Notes: generated by a model from the sequence alone, not told the origin. Counted from the first letter of the stretch, positions 20,150-30,800 are shown. The stretch: DNA of 64,000 bases from an uncultured Pelagibacteraceae bacterium (GCA_902571975.1 CACGED010000002.1:1-64000); one strand, 5' to 3'. Made by a program: numbers and translations.

Positions 20150-20205
20150 GAAATTTCAACAAAGTGATTGGAATATAGTTATTTTTAATATGTTTTCAAC
20201 AATAT

Positions 20206-21369
20206 TTACTTAGCAAAAACCTCTAATTTATCTGTTTTTTCCCAAGAAAATGATCCGTCGCCTTCAGGTATTCTTCCGAAGTGACCATAAGCTGCGGTTT
20301 TTTCATATATTGGTTTATTCAAACCAAGCATTTCTCTAATACCTCTTGGACTTAAATCAAAATTTTCTTTTATAAGTTTTTCTACGTGCATATTTTTTTC
20401 TTCATCATTATCAAATAAGTCTACATAAATTGATAAAGGCTTAGATACCCCAATTGCATAAGCTAATTGAATTAAACATTTATCTGCAATTTTTGATGCG
20501 ACAACGTTTTTAGCTAAATATCTAGATGCATAAGCAGCTGATCTATCTACCTTTGTAGGGTCTTTACCTGAAAATGCACCTCCGCCATGAGGGGCAGCTC
20601 CACCATATGTATCTACAATTATTTTTCTACCAGTTAAGCCACTGTCTCCATCTGGCCCTCCGATCACAAAGTTTCCAGTAGGATTAATATAGATCTCTTT
20701 TTCATCAAGACTTCCCAATAAGTTCTTAGGTATGGATCTCTCTATATAAGGCATACAGAGTTCTTTAACTTGAGCCAAGTTAACATCTTTAGAATGTTGT
20801 GTAGAGATAACAACTGAAGTTACAGCAGATGGCATACCATCTTTGTATTCAATAGTAATTTGACTTTTTGAATCTGGTTCTATTCCACTTAACTTTCCTG
20901 ATTTTCTGTCTTCAGCCATCAATCTAAGAATTTTATGTGAATAATGAATTGGAGCTGGCATTAATACCTCTGTTTCGTTACAAGCATAACCAAACATAAT
21001 TCCCTGATCTCCAGCACCTTCATCTTTATTTCCAGCAGAGTCAACTCCCATTGCAATATCAGCTGATTGGGAGTGTAAATGAGTTTCAATTTTAGTTTGT
21101 TCTCTCCAAGAAAAACCATCTTGGTCATAACCTATATCTTTAATACAATCTCTTACTTTTGAAATTAATTCATCTTCTTTTAGTTCTGGACCTCTTACTT
21201 CTCCAGCTAATACAACTTTATTTGTTGTTGTTAATGTTTCACAGGCAACTCTTGCTTGGGGTTCAGAAGCTAAAAAGCTGTCCACAACCATGTCTGAAAT
21301 TCTGTCACAAACTTTGTCTGGGTGTCCCTCAGACACTGACTCACTAGTAAATAAAAAATTTTTCTTCAT
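20206..21369 (-). CDS. metK: S-adenosylmethionine synthetase
   Basis: [55 protein letters not shown]. Confidence 0.98.
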   Translation of the reverse strand: MKKNFLFTSESVSEGHPDKVCDRISDMVVDSFLASEPQARVACETLTTTNKVVLAGEVRGPELKEDELISKVRDCIKDIGYDQDGFSWREQTKIETHLHSQSADIAMGVDSAGNKDEGAGDQGIMFGYACNETEVLMPAPIHYSHKILRLMAEDRKSGKLSGIEPDSKSQITIEYKDGMPSAVTSVVISTQHSKDVNLAQVKELCMPYIERSIPKNLLGSLDEKEIYINPTGNFVIGGPDGDSGLTGRKIIVDTYGGAAPHGGGAFSGKDPTKVDRSAAYASRYLAKNVVASKIADKCLIQLAYAIGVSKPLSIYVDLFDNDEEKNMHVEKLIKENFDLSPRGIREMLGLNKPIYEKTAAYGHFGRIPEGDGSFSWEKTDKLEVFAK

Positions 21370-22892
21370 TAATTCTCCCGTGTTTTAAAAAAAAAAATTA
21401 AACTAATATAAATAGATAGAAAATAAAAGAAGATCTTATTACCGTGAGAGCTAAAGATTGTTTTATTGGACTTTTTGAAAGACTTAATCTCAATAAATCC
21501 CTTGTCGGTTGTTAAAATTTTGTCAATTACCTGTCCTTTTGGATTAATAAAAGCTGAAATACCATTGTTTGATGAGCGGATGACTGGTTTACCTTCCTCA
21601 ATAGATCTAAAAATTGAGTGAGAGTAATGCTGGTATGGACCGATAGAATTTCCAAACCAACCATCCTCGGAGATGTTTAATATAAAATCATAATTTTTTT
21701 CACTGTTGTTTATTTGACCAGAATAGATAATTTCATAACAGATAAGTGGAATAAAGCTATAATCATTGTATCTAATTAGATTTCTTCGATTATCTGCAGA
21801 GAAAGATTGATAACCTTGAGTGATTTTTTTAAATCCCAAATTACTTAGTACATTTTCAAATGGCAAGAACTCTCCAAATGGTACCAATTTATTTTTGTAA
21901 TATTTTTGTAATACATCAAGATCATTATTCACCACTAAAAGCGAATTATAAATCTTTTGTTTTTCATTTATATTTATACCCAAAATAATTTTATGTTTTT
22001 TTGAAAAATTATTTGAGAAAAGAGTGTTAAATTTTTTGAGATCCTCAAAATAAATACTTGAAAGTATACCTTCAGGTAAAATAAACAGTGTTTCGATTGA
22101 TGGATTTGGCTTAGAAATATTAATCAATTCAAGAATAAGTTCACTGGGATTTTCATTTTGAAAATATCTATTAATATTAATCGTAGGAGAAATTATCTTA
22201 ATATTGAAACCTAAATCTTTTTTTTCATTCAATTCAAACTGTCTCAAATTTGAGTTGCCCCAAAAATAATTAGTGAAAAGAGCTGACAGAGAAAAAATAA
22301 ATATACTTATTATTATTTTTCTTTTGTAATTAAAAAATAAAATAGTTGGAAATAAAAATAATAAAATAACTAGTGAATTAAAAGCATAAGTGCCTGTTAT
22401 AGAAAGTATTTGAATAAATTCTAAATAATTTACAAAACTAAAAGCGACTAAGTTCCACGGAAAACCACCAAATAAGAAACTTCTGATATATTCAGATATA
22501 GACATAGTGGTGGCCAAAATTAAAATTGATAAAAAATTTTTTTTTGGGTTAAAAAGTGAGAAAGCTAAAGTGGAAAAACCGTAAAACAATCCTAAAAATA
22601 ATGGAATTAAAATTAAAGCAAATGGTATTAAAGGTTTAAAGATATCTTCAAAAGTTAACGAATTCGTTATCCAATATAAATTTGAAATAAAATAACCAAA
22701 TCCGAATATCCATCCAATATTAAATGAAGCAATTTTATTTCTTGAATAAAATAGTAATGTCCACAGAAGAGCTGGATATGAAAAGAAATTTATGTAAAAT
22801 AAATTGTAAGGTGGAAGGCTAAAAGAAGAGATTAAACCAGTTGAAAATATAAACGAGTATAATAGAATTTTATTTTTGTTTAGTAAAGTCAA
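21369..22892 (-). CDS. lnt: Apolipoprotein N-acyltransferase
   Basis: Polytopic N-terminus plus nitrilase-like domain ([33 protein letters not shown]). Confidence 0.93.
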   Translation of the reverse strand: MTLLNKNKILLYSFIFSTGLISSFSLPPYNLFYINFFSYPALLWTLLFYSRNKIASFNIGWIFGFGYFISNLYWITNSLTFEDIFKPLIPFALILIPLFLGLFYGFSTLAFSLFNPKKNFLSILILATTMSISEYIRSFLFGGFPWNLVAFSFVNYLEFIQILSITGTYAFNSLVILLFLFPTILFFNYKRKIIISIFIFSLSALFTNYFWGNSNLRQFELNEKKDLGFNIKIISPTININRYFQNENPSELILELINISKPNPSIETLFILPEGILSSIYFEDLKKFNTLFSNNFSKKHKIILGININEKQKIYNSLLVVNNDLDVLQKYYKNKLVPFGEFLPFENVLSNLGFKKITQGYQSFSADNRRNLIRYNDYSFIPLICYEIIYSGQINNSEKNYDFILNISEDGWFGNSIGPYQHYSHSIFRSIEEGKPVIRSSNNGISAFINPKGQVIDKILTTDKGFIEIKSFKKSNKTIFSSHGNKIFFYFLSIYISLIFFFKTREN

Positions 22893-23335
22893 TTTACTTT
22901 ATGAAAATAATTCAATATTAATTTTTCTTTTTTAAACATTTTTTTAAAATCATTTAATTTCTTATGATCATGACCAATTAAATGAAGATATCCATGTATC
23001 CACATTTTATCAAACTCTAAAAAGAAATTTGTTTTTTTTGATCGTTCTTTAATAATTTCATAGCTAATTGCTATATCACCCACATACAGACTTTTTTTAT
23101 CTTTAATTTTCATTGGAAAGGATAAAACGTCAGTAGTTTTATTTTTTTTTCGAAATTTAAGATTAAAGTATTTCATTTTCTTATCATTGGTTAAGAGTAT
23201 CGAGAATTCATGTTTTTTTTTTTTAAATAAAGGCGCTTTAGATAATATTTTAAGTCTTTTCTTTAAATAATCGTTTGGTTTTTTAATAATTTTTTTCCAA
23301 TTTGAATAACCAGATATTACATTGGCTTTTATCAT
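22889..23335 (-). CDS. ybeY: Endoribonuclease YbeY
   Basis: NKTTDVLSFP-like motif and HGYLHLIGHDHKK metal-binding motif; between lnt and phoH. Confidence 0.93.
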   Translation of the reverse strand: MIKANVISGYSNWKKIIKKPNDYLKKRLKILSKAPLFKKKKHEFSILLTNDKKMKYFNLKFRKKNKTTDVLSFPMKIKDKKSLYVGDIAISYEIIKERSKKTNFFLEFDKMWIHGYLHLIGHDHKKLNDFKKMFKKEKLILNYFHKVN

Positions 23336-24339
23336 CCGTCTGAGCTTTGATCTGAATATGCCTTAACAATTTTTGATACAAGTGGATGTCTAACTACATC
23401 TTTATGATTAAAATCAACTACAGAAATTTCTTTTAAATGCTCTAGTAATTTTTTTGATCTATGTAACCCTGAAAGCGATTTATTAGGTAAATCTATTTGC
23501 GAGGGATCACCATTTATTACTATCTTGGAGTTCTCTCCTATTCTAGTTAAAAACATTTTAATCTGTGTATCTGTAGCATTTTGTGCTTCATCCAAAATGG
23601 CAAAAGAATTTTTTAAAGTTCTACCTCTCATAAAAGCTAGAGGAGCAATTTCTATATCACCTACTTCAATTTTTTTTTGAATCTTTTCAAAATCTAATAG
23701 ATCGTATAAAGAGTCATATAATGGTCTTAGGTACGGATCTACCTTATCTCTCATATCACCAGGCAAAAAACCAAGTCTTTCTCCAGCCTCAACAGCTGGC
23801 CTAGAAAGTATAATTCTTTCTATTTTCTTATCTAGCAACATAGTTAGGGCTACAGCAACTGCTAAAAACGTTTTACCGGTTCCAGCTGGCCCTGCTGAAA
23901 TAATAATATCTGACTTTTTTAGGGCTCTAACGTAATCTTTCTGTTTTTCAGACCTTGGAATTACAGATTTTTTTGGAGTTTTAATTATATATTCTACTTT
24001 TTTTTCAAAGTTATTTTTTTCGTTTATCATAAATTCGTTTATGGATGAAATTATATCTTTTTTTTCGATTGTTCCATTACTTAAAAATTGTTCGGTCAAA
24101 AATTGTATAGCATTTTTTATCAAGTCGTTCTTCTCTGGATCGCTTTTTACTAGGATAGAATTCCCTCTTGAATACAAGCTAGTTTTTGTAATTTTTTCTA
24201 ATTCCTTCAAGTTATTATTAAATTCACCTGCCACACCAAGTAACAAATCATTATTTTGAAATATAATACTTAAAGTATTATTTTCAGAATATACATATTT
24301 TAATTCAGAAATAATTTTTTTTTTATTTAAATCAATCAA
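23332..24339 (-). CDS. PhoH-like ATPase
   Basis: ISAGPAGTGKTFLAVAVAL, SRPAVEAGERLGFLPGDMRDKVDPYLRPLYD, ILDEAQNATDTQIKMFLTRIG. Confidence 0.95.
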   Translation of the reverse strand: MIDLNKKKIISELKYVYSENNTLSIIFQNNDLLLGVAGEFNNNLKELEKITKTSLYSRGNSILVKSDPEKNDLIKNAIQFLTEQFLSNGTIEKKDIISSINEFMINEKNNFEKKVEYIIKTPKKSVIPRSEKQKDYVRALKKSDIIISAGPAGTGKTFLAVAVALTMLLDKKIERIILSRPAVEAGERLGFLPGDMRDKVDPYLRPLYDSLYDLLDFEKIQKKIEVGDIEIAPLAFMRGRTLKNSFAILDEAQNATDTQIKMFLTRIGENSKIVINGDPSQIDLPNKSLSGLHRSKKLLEHLKEISVVDFNHKDVVRHPLVSKIVKAYSDQSSDG

Positions 24340-24340
24340 T

Positions 24341-25675
24341 TCAAGCAGCTTTCTTTTCTTTATCTAGTAAACCAAATAATGTGTTCTGGTTACTATTATG
24401 AACTTTTACTTTTACAACTTTACCAATATTACTTTCATTTCCATCAAAAATTACAGGTGAAATATATTTATTTCTTCCAAATAATTTATTTTGTTTTTCC
24501 ATTTTATTTTCAACTAACACATCAACTGTACTATTTTCTAATGATTTATTTTTTTCTATTTGATTATTAAATAATTTTTCTTGAATTAGTGTAAGTCTTT
24601 CTTTGGCTAAATTTTTGTCTACCATCTCTAATGTTGATGCTTTTGTTCCTGGTCTAGGACTAAAAATAAAGGAAAAAGAATTAATAAATTTTATTTTTTT
24701 AATTAGATTAAATGTATCTTCAAAATCTTGTTGAGTTTCTCCAGGATAGCCAATGATAAAATCACTAGAAAATTCTATTTCTTTATTTATTTTTTTTAGT
24801 CTTTCATAAATTTTTAAATAATGATCTACGGTATGTTTTCTATTCATTAACTCTAACATTTTGTTAGAGCCACTTTGAATAGGTAAGTGAACAAAAGGCA
24901 TTAATTTATGACTAGACGCATAGCATTCAATCAAATCATCAGTCATATCCCTTGGGTGTGAGGTGGTATATCTTATTCTTTCTAACTCTGAAAATTGATC
25001 TAACTGGTTTATTAAATGTGAGATTCTATATTCTTTAGAATTTTCTGTATATGAATAAGCATTAACATTTTGACCTAGCAATGTTATTTCTTTTGCACCA
25101 TTTTTTATAAGTTGTTCCGCCTCGAGTATAATTTTATTAAATGGTCTAGAGTACTCAGGTCCTCTTGTGTAAGGCACAACACAAAAATGGCAAAATTTGT
25201 CACATCCCTCCTGTATAGTTAAAAAAGCCGATATTTTATTATTATTATTTTTAATTTGATCGAAGTATCCAAATTTTGAAATCGTATCAAATTCTGTTTC
25301 TTCTTGTTTCACGTTAAATTCGTGTTCTTTCAATAAGTCATTTATTTTGTGATAGGCTTGAGGGCCTATAATAATATCTATATATGGTTCTCTTTTTAAC
25401 ATTTCCTCGTTTTCTGCCTGAGCTACACATCCAGCTACAACCATGATTGGTTTTTTTTTATTTCTATATAATTTTTTTACTCTTCCAATTTCATGATAGA
25501 CTTTTTCTTTCGCTTTATCTCTAATGTGACATGTATTTAGAATATAACATTCAGCATTTTCTTGGTCTTCAGTCTTTATAAAGCCTAACTTACTTACATT
25601 ATCATAAATTCTATTAGAGTCGTATTCATTCATTTGACAGCCAAATGTTTTAATGAATATTTTTTTTTTTTTCAT
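24341..25675 (-). CDS. miaB: tRNA-2-methylthio-N6-dimethylallyladenosine synthase
   Basis: IKTFGCQMNEYDSNRI; CDKFCHFCVVPYTRGPEYSRP radical-SAM cluster; TRAM-like C-terminus. Confidence 0.96.
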   Translation of the reverse strand: MKKKKIFIKTFGCQMNEYDSNRIYDNVSKLGFIKTEDQENAECYILNTCHIRDKAKEKVYHEIGRVKKLYRNKKKPIMVVAGCVAQAENEEMLKREPYIDIIIGPQAYHKINDLLKEHEFNVKQEETEFDTISKFGYFDQIKNNNNKISAFLTIQEGCDKFCHFCVVPYTRGPEYSRPFNKIILEAEQLIKNGAKEITLLGQNVNAYSYTENSKEYRISHLINQLDQFSELERIRYTTSHPRDMTDDLIECYASSHKLMPFVHLPIQSGSNKMLELMNRKHTVDHYLKIYERLKKINKEIEFSSDFIIGYPGETQQDFEDTFNLIKKIKFINSFSFIFSPRPGTKASTLEMVDKNLAKERLTLIQEKLFNNQIEKNKSLENSTVDVLVENKMEKQNKLFGRNKYISPVIFDGNESNIGKVVKVKVHNSNQNTLFGLLDKEKKAA

Positions 25676-25678
25676 AAA

Positions 25679-26293
25679 TTAATTTGCAAATTGAACTTTT
25701 GCATTGAATGATACAGATCTTCTTTCTTCATCTGTTCCAGTAAAAGGATAAACGGTGTGCATTAAATAATTTGGAAATAAGTAAAAATCACCTAGTTCGG
25801 GTTTTACTAAAAATGTAGACTTTGAAAATAAATTTGGAGATCCAAATATTAATTGAAGTTTTCCATTTTCATTCGTCTTTTTATTAGGTTGTGATGTATT
25901 GCCTAGATGAGATGGAACCTTAAGATATCCAACGCCAGATATATCTCCCGTATGCCAATGAACAGGATTATAATCGTTTTTAAATTGTCTTACCACCCAA
26001 GATTTAATTAATTGAAAATTTTTAATTTCTTTTTTTAAATCTTCTTTTGCCCAACTAGAGACATTAGAAGCTAAAAATTCAGCCCATTTAATTTTTTTCA
26101 TGAAATCTACCTCCATCAAAAACTCTTGCTGAACTTTTCCAATAAGTTTATCTCCTTCATTTAATTTTTTTATTTTTTGATCATCAAGAATAACTGTATC
26201 AATATAATGATTAATTTCTTTAATCATTTCATTTGACATTTTTATTTTTACAATTGATGGGCCAAATGGTTTTAATACCTTAAAATTTTCCAT
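25679..26293 (-). CDS. Putative 2-oxoglutarate/Fe(II)-dependent oxygenase (TIGR02466-like)
   Basis: VHWHTGDISGVGYLKVP...GKLQLIFGS...LVKPELGDFYLFPNYLMHTVYPFTGTDEERRSVSFNAKV: putative facial-triad His/Asp, distal His and Arg. Confidence 0.75.
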   Translation of the reverse strand: MENFKVLKPFGPSIVKIKMSNEMIKEINHYIDTVILDDQKIKKLNEGDKLIGKVQQEFLMEVDFMKKIKWAEFLASNVSSWAKEDLKKEIKNFQLIKSWVVRQFKNDYNPVHWHTGDISGVGYLKVPSHLGNTSQPNKKTNENGKLQLIFGSPNLFSKSTFLVKPELGDFYLFPNYLMHTVYPFTGTDEERRSVSFNAKVQFAN

Positions 26294-26719
26294 TTATTTT
26301 TTTTTTATTCCATAAAGCTCGAGTTTATGATCTACTAACTTATAGCCAAATTTTTCAGCTACCTTTTTTTGTAGTTTTTCAATTTCCTCGTCTACAAACT
26401 CAATAATTTCACCAGATTTTATATCTATAAGATGATCGTGATGACTTTCGACTATGGCTTCATATCTTGCCTTACCACCTTTGAAGTCGTGTTTAGTTAA
26501 TATGCCTGACTCTTCAAATAGTTTTACTGTTCTATAGATAGTAGCAATACTTATTTTTGGATCTATTTTTGAAACCCTTTTATATAATTCATCGACATCT
26601 GGATGATCAGATTCACCATAAACTTCTTTGGACTCGGATAAAACTTTAGCTATTACTTTTCTTTGATCAGTAAGTTTGACCCCTTTCTGTTGACAAATCT
26701 GTTCTATGGTTTCGGACAT
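26294..26719 (-). CDS. fur: Fur/Mur-family metal-responsive regulator
   Basis: CQQKGVKLTDQRKVIAKVL; KISIATIYRTVKLFEESGIL; ESHHDHLIDIKSGEIIEFVDEEIE. Confidence 0.9.
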   Translation of the reverse strand: MSETIEQICQQKGVKLTDQRKVIAKVLSESKEVYGESDHPDVDELYKRVSKIDPKISIATIYRTVKLFEESGILTKHDFKGGKARYEAIVESHHDHLIDIKSGEIIEFVDEEIEKLQKKVAEKFGYKLVDHKLELYGIKKK

Positions 26720-26727
26720 AATTTATT

Positions 26728-27105
26728 TTAACTCGAATATATAGGTTTTATCAAATCTTTAATAATTAATTTTTTTTGATGTAATTTAAGTAAGTTTTTA
26801 TAATTCTTGTTTTTCAGATCCTCTGATTTAAAACCAATCAAACTAGCTTTATTGGCAAAAGATATAGCTTTTGCTATCGATAATGAAATTCTTAAACTGG
26901 TAAATTTGCCAGGCCCCAAATTGACAAAAATTCTATTAACGTCATTTATTCTTTTTTTTCTTTTCTTAATGAAAATTAAAAGTAGTTTCATAAAATTATC
27001 AAAATTTTCCCTACTGTTTAAATAGCTTGTAGTATATAATTCGGTATCTGTGATGATCACAAAGATAATTTTTTCATTAGCTGCATCAATTATTAAATTT
27101 GTCAT
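26728..27105 (-). CDS. tsaB: Shortened tRNA threonylcarbamoyladenosine biosynthesis protein TsaB
   Basis: NLGPGKFTSLRISLSIAKAISFANKASLIGF matches the TsaB GPGSFTGLRIGL...GL motif; ends IKPIYSS; 125 aa only. Confidence 0.8.
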   Translation of the reverse strand: MTNLIIDAANEKIIFVIITDTELYTTSYLNSRENFDNFMKLLLIFIKKRKKRINDVNRIFVNLGPGKFTSLRISLSIAKAISFANKASLIGFKSEDLKNKNYKNLLKLHQKKLIIKDLIKPIYSS

Positions 27106-28105
27106 TTTATATTTTTTTTTTTTAAATGCTTATGCAGAAACTGTAAACAAAAAATTTGAACCAAACGAAAGGGGAATTTTAGCTTTAATGTATCATAGAT
27201 TTGAGGAAAATCAGTACCCATCAACAAATATTAGAATTGACATATTCCAAAAACATTTAAACATTATTAGACAAAATAATTTTTCTTTTTTAAATCCAAA
27301 AAATTTTGATTATGAGTTTAATAAAATAAGTGAAAAAAAAAAAATTTTACTTACAATTGATGATGCTTTTTCCTCGTTTTATATAAATGCATGGCCAATT
27401 CTTAAAAAAAATAAGATACCATTTATTTTATTTGTTTCTACAGAAACAGTAGGAAAAAAAGGTTATATGAATTGGGATGAAATTGTGGAAATATCCAAAG
27501 AAGATTTTGTTTACATTGGAAACCACTCACATTCACACGAATACTTAGTAAAATATAAATTTGAGAAATTTAAAAAAGATATTACCAAATCGATAAAAAT
27601 TTTCGAAGAAAATCTTGGTTACAACTCTAAGTTTTTTTCTTATCCGTTTGGTGAATATAGTTTAGAACAAAAAAAATATATTTCAAAAAATTTTGATTAT
27701 GCTTTTGGTCAACATTCAGGAGTAATAGATTTAAATAAAGATAAGTATGAATTACCTAGATTTCCCATAAATGAAAAATATGGAGATTTAGAAAGATTCA
27801 AATTTTTGATAAATCTTCTCCCAATCCAATATAAAGTTATAATTCCAGAGGAAAAATTTTTATTAGACGCTAATAATCCGCCAAAACTAATAATAGAATT
27901 TTTTAATGATCAACCTAAAATTGATAAAATAAATTGCTTCTCAAATGAGGGTGGTGAGTGGAAAAATTCTCGACTTAACTATACAAATTATAAAATTGAA
28001 GTTATTTTTACTGAAAAATTTTTACCGAGAAGAGGGAGAATCAATTGTTCAATGAAAGATAAAGATGGATGGAGATGGTTTGGAACTCAGTTTACTCTAA
28101 ATTAA
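27050..28105 (+). CDS. Secreted polysaccharide deacetylase family protein
   Basis: Hydrophobic signal peptide, LALMYHRFEE, LLTIDDAFSSFY, GNHSHSHEYL, FSYPFGEYS NodB-type motifs; GTG (27050) or ATG (27053) start. Confidence 0.9.
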   Translation: MMITKIIFSLAASIIKFVILYFFFLNAYAETVNKKFEPNERGILALMYHRFEENQYPSTNIRIDIFQKHLNIIRQNNFSFLNPKNFDYEFNKISEKKKILLTIDDAFSSFYINAWPILKKNKIPFILFVSTETVGKKGYMNWDEIVEISKEDFVYIGNHSHSHEYLVKYKFEKFKKDITKSIKIFEENLGYNSKFFSYPFGEYSLEQKKYISKNFDYAFGQHSGVIDLNKDKYELPRFPINEKYGDLERFKFLINLLPIQYKVIIPEEKFLLDANNPPKLIIEFFNDQPKIDKINCFSNEGGEWKNSRLNYTNYKIEVIFTEKFLPRRGRINCSMKDKDGWRWFGTQFTLN

Positions 28106-29179
28106 ATTTTTCATTTTTAAACTCGTTGGTAAAATGTCTACATCATCAAAATCTGTTAATGAATTCTGATTAATTATTTTTTTTAAGACTTCAGTATATT
28201 CTTTCCCTGTTTCGGCATATTTTTCAAGAAACTTTACTAGTTTTAAACTATCTAATTTTTCGTCATTATCTCTTTGAATTGCCCTTTCAATTCTAAATTC
28301 TTTATAACTAGGATGAGTATTCAAATTTCTTTGATAAGCTCTCACTGAAGCTTTCAAAATTTTAAACTTGGCTACTTTATGTTTTTTATCTTTTTCGACT
28401 TCTAAAGGCCTTATACCCTCACCAGACCAGGTCCATTGTCCAAATAATGCGTTGCCTTCTTGTGCAAATCTCGAGCTGCCCCAACCAGTTTCTTTTGCTG
28501 CTTGTGCTATTGCTAGTGAAACTGGAACTTCGTCCATTCTTATTTTAAGTTTAGCTAAATCATTATTTTTTATACCATATTGTTTAAATTTAAGTTCAAG
28601 CCATGCTTTATCACGTGGTGAAGTATTGTTCTTATTTAAAATTTCAAAAAGTTTTTTTCGATCAAATCTTATTTTAAGATTTTCCTCAATAATCAATGGT
28701 AATACAATTTTAATAAATAGTTTTTTTCTTTTTTTTGGGCTTTCAATATTTTTAAGTTCTTTAGGAAGTTTTGTTAATTGGTTTCCTGCGTTAACTAATT
28801 TAGTTTTTTTAACAGTTTCAAGATTATATCCATTATCTTTAAATAATTCTTCTATTGTTGAAGCACTTAGTCTTTGAGGATCTTCATCATCTTCGTCCTT
28901 TCCAAAAACATCTATATCCTCAAAAATATTCCATGAAAATCTGTCTCTAATTGCTTCATTTATTATTTTATTTTTTTTATTCTGCTCATCTAATATTTCG
29001 TCAAAACTTTGTTTTGAAGAATTTAAAACAACTTGATTTGATTTTAAATTATTTTTTAAAAAGTTAAATGAGTTTGGTAAAACTGAAAATACAAATATAA
29101 TAATTAAACTTGTTAATAATGTTTTAAAAAAATTAAGATTACTATTATCTATTTCTTTTTTTAATATTTTTTTTTTCAT
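28097..29179 (-). CDS. Bax-like glucosaminidase-domain protein, membrane anchored
   Basis: PVSLAIAQAAKETGWGSSRFAQEGNALFGQWTW; N-terminal TM segment. Confidence 0.88.
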   Translation of the reverse strand: MKKKILKKEIDNSNLNFFKTLLTSLIIIFVFSVLPNSFNFLKNNLKSNQVVLNSSKQSFDEILDEQNKKNKIINEAIRDRFSWNIFEDIDVFGKDEDDEDPQRLSASTIEELFKDNGYNLETVKKTKLVNAGNQLTKLPKELKNIESPKKRKKLFIKIVLPLIIEENLKIRFDRKKLFEILNKNNTSPRDKAWLELKFKQYGIKNNDLAKLKIRMDEVPVSLAIAQAAKETGWGSSRFAQEGNALFGQWTWSGEGIRPLEVEKDKKHKVAKFKILKASVRAYQRNLNTHPSYKEFRIERAIQRDNDEKLDSLKLVKFLEKYAETGKEYTEVLKKIINQNSLTDFDDVDILPTSLKMKNLI

Positions 29180-29213
29180 CCTTGTTAATTTCTTATAATT
29201 GATACTTAAGGTA

Positions 29214-29756
29214 TTAAACAGCTAAAACTTCTTTTACTTCAGGAATATAATGGCAAAGAAGGTTCTGAACACCTTGTTTTAAAGTTAAGGTTGAAGATGG
29301 ACAGCCTGAGCAACTACCTTTTAACACAACTGTAACTTTTCCATCTTTAAATTCTTTAAATGTTATATCTCCCCCATCTCTAGCAACAGCTGGTCTAATT
29401 TTAGTTTCTAGTATTTTAATTATTTTGTTTTCGATTTCCCCATACTCTTTGTGATCATCTAATTCTGCATTTTTATTGATGATAAATTTATTACCCTCAT
29501 CATAGTATTCATTAAGATATGAAATCACTAAATGCTTTATATTTTCCCATTTTTCATCTTGTGTTTTATTAATTGATAAAAAATCACCACTCAAAAATAT
29601 TCCTGTAACACCATTTATTGATAAAATATTTTTTAATATAGGAATTTCTGTTTGATCCTCATTTAAAAATTCATAAGGTCCATCATTTGATACCCCTTTT
29701 CCAGGGAGAAACTTAAGAGAATTTGGGTTTGGTGTTTCTTGAGTTTGTATAAACAT
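29214..29756 (-). CDS. NifU/NfuA-like Fe-S cluster scaffold
   Basis: MFIQTQETPNPNSLKFLPGK N-domain; IRPAVARDGGDITF...LKGSCSGCPSSTLTLKQGVQNLL. Confidence 0.95.
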   Translation of the reverse strand: MFIQTQETPNPNSLKFLPGKGVSNDGPYEFLNEDQTEIPILKNILSINGVTGIFLSGDFLSINKTQDEKWENIKHLVISYLNEYYDEGNKFIINKNAELDDHKEYGEIENKIIKILETKIRPAVARDGGDITFKEFKDGKVTVVLKGSCSGCPSSTLTLKQGVQNLLCHYIPEVKEVLAV

Positions 29757-29795
29757 AATATTTATATAGCTATAAATTCTTAAATTTAAAGAATT

Positions 29796-30797
29796 TTAAA
29801 AACCTATTATTTTCTTCATTTCTTTTATCTTTTTTCCTGCAATTTCTTCAGCTCTCCGTGCTCCTTGTGTAAGAATTTTGTCAAGATATTCTTGATCATT
29901 CATTAATTTTTTTATTTCATCAGAGATTGGAGAAATTTTATCTGATAAAACTTCTGCTAATTGACTTTTTAGGTCTGAAAAATTTTTACCTCCGAATTCA
30001 GCTAAAGTTTTATCTAAGGTTTGATTTAAAATACTAGAATAAATTCCAAGAAGATTTTCAGCTTCAGGCCTATCTTTTAATTTTTGTTCTTCACTAGGAA
30101 TTGGAAAAGAATCGGTTTTGGCTTTTTTAATTTTATTTATAATTTCTTCTTTTGTGTCAGTTAAATTAATCCTGCTAAGATCTGATGGATCTGATTTACT
30201 CATTTTTTTTAAACCATCTTTTAAACTCATTATTCTTGAAAAACTTTTTTTTATTAAAGGTTCTGGGGCTTTTAAAAAATCTTCACAATTAAAATCTTTA
30301 TTAAATTTTTGGGCAATGTCTCTTGTTAATTCTAAATGTTGTTTCTGATCTTCTCCAACAGGGACATGGGTGGCATCATAAAGCAATATATCACTAGCCA
30401 TTAATATTGGATAAATATATAGACCAACAGAGGCCTTTTCCTTATCCTTACCAGCTTTTTCTTTAAATTGTGTCATTCTATTTAACCAACCCATTGGTGC
30501 CATACAACTTAGAACCCATGACCCTTCTGCATGGGCATGAACTTTTGATTGGTTAAAAATAATACTTTTACTTGGATCAATACCACTCGCTATAAATGTT
30601 GCAGTTGTTTCACGAATATTATTCTTTAATTGATCTTTATCTTGCCTAACAGTAATTGCATGTAAATCTACAACACAAAAAATACACTCATTTTGATTAT
30701 CATTATTTAATTCAACAAAATTTTTAATGGCTCCTAGGTAATTACCTAAATGAAGATTACCTGTAGGCTGAACACCAGAAAATATTTTTTTGGACAT
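29796..30797 (-). CDS. trpS: Tryptophanyl-tRNA synthetase
   Basis: FSGVQPTGNLHLGNYLGAIKNF; GLKKMSKSDPSD (KMSKS). Confidence 0.97.
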   Translation of the reverse strand: MSKKIFSGVQPTGNLHLGNYLGAIKNFVELNNDNQNECIFCVVDLHAITVRQDKDQLKNNIRETTATFIASGIDPSKSIIFNQSKVHAHAEGSWVLSCMAPMGWLNRMTQFKEKAGKDKEKASVGLYIYPILMASDILLYDATHVPVGEDQKQHLELTRDIAQKFNKDFNCEDFLKAPEPLIKKSFSRIMSLKDGLKKMSKSDPSDLSRINLTDTKEEIINKIKKAKTDSFPIPSEEQKLKDRPEAENLLGIYSSILNQTLDKTLAEFGGKNFSDLKSQLAEVLSDKISPISDEIKKLMNDQEYLDKILTQGARRAEEIAGKKIKEMKKIIGF

Positions 30798-30800
30798 CTA

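Noticed and set aside
20093-20205. Possible SAM riboswitch near metK
   Set aside because: The region is downstream of metK (both flanking genes are minus strand), and its only strong structure is a simple terminator hairpin.
28368-28877. 169-aa plus-strand ORF
   Set aside because: Lies entirely antisense within the Bax-like gene, whose protein has clear domain motifs; the ORF has no family signature.
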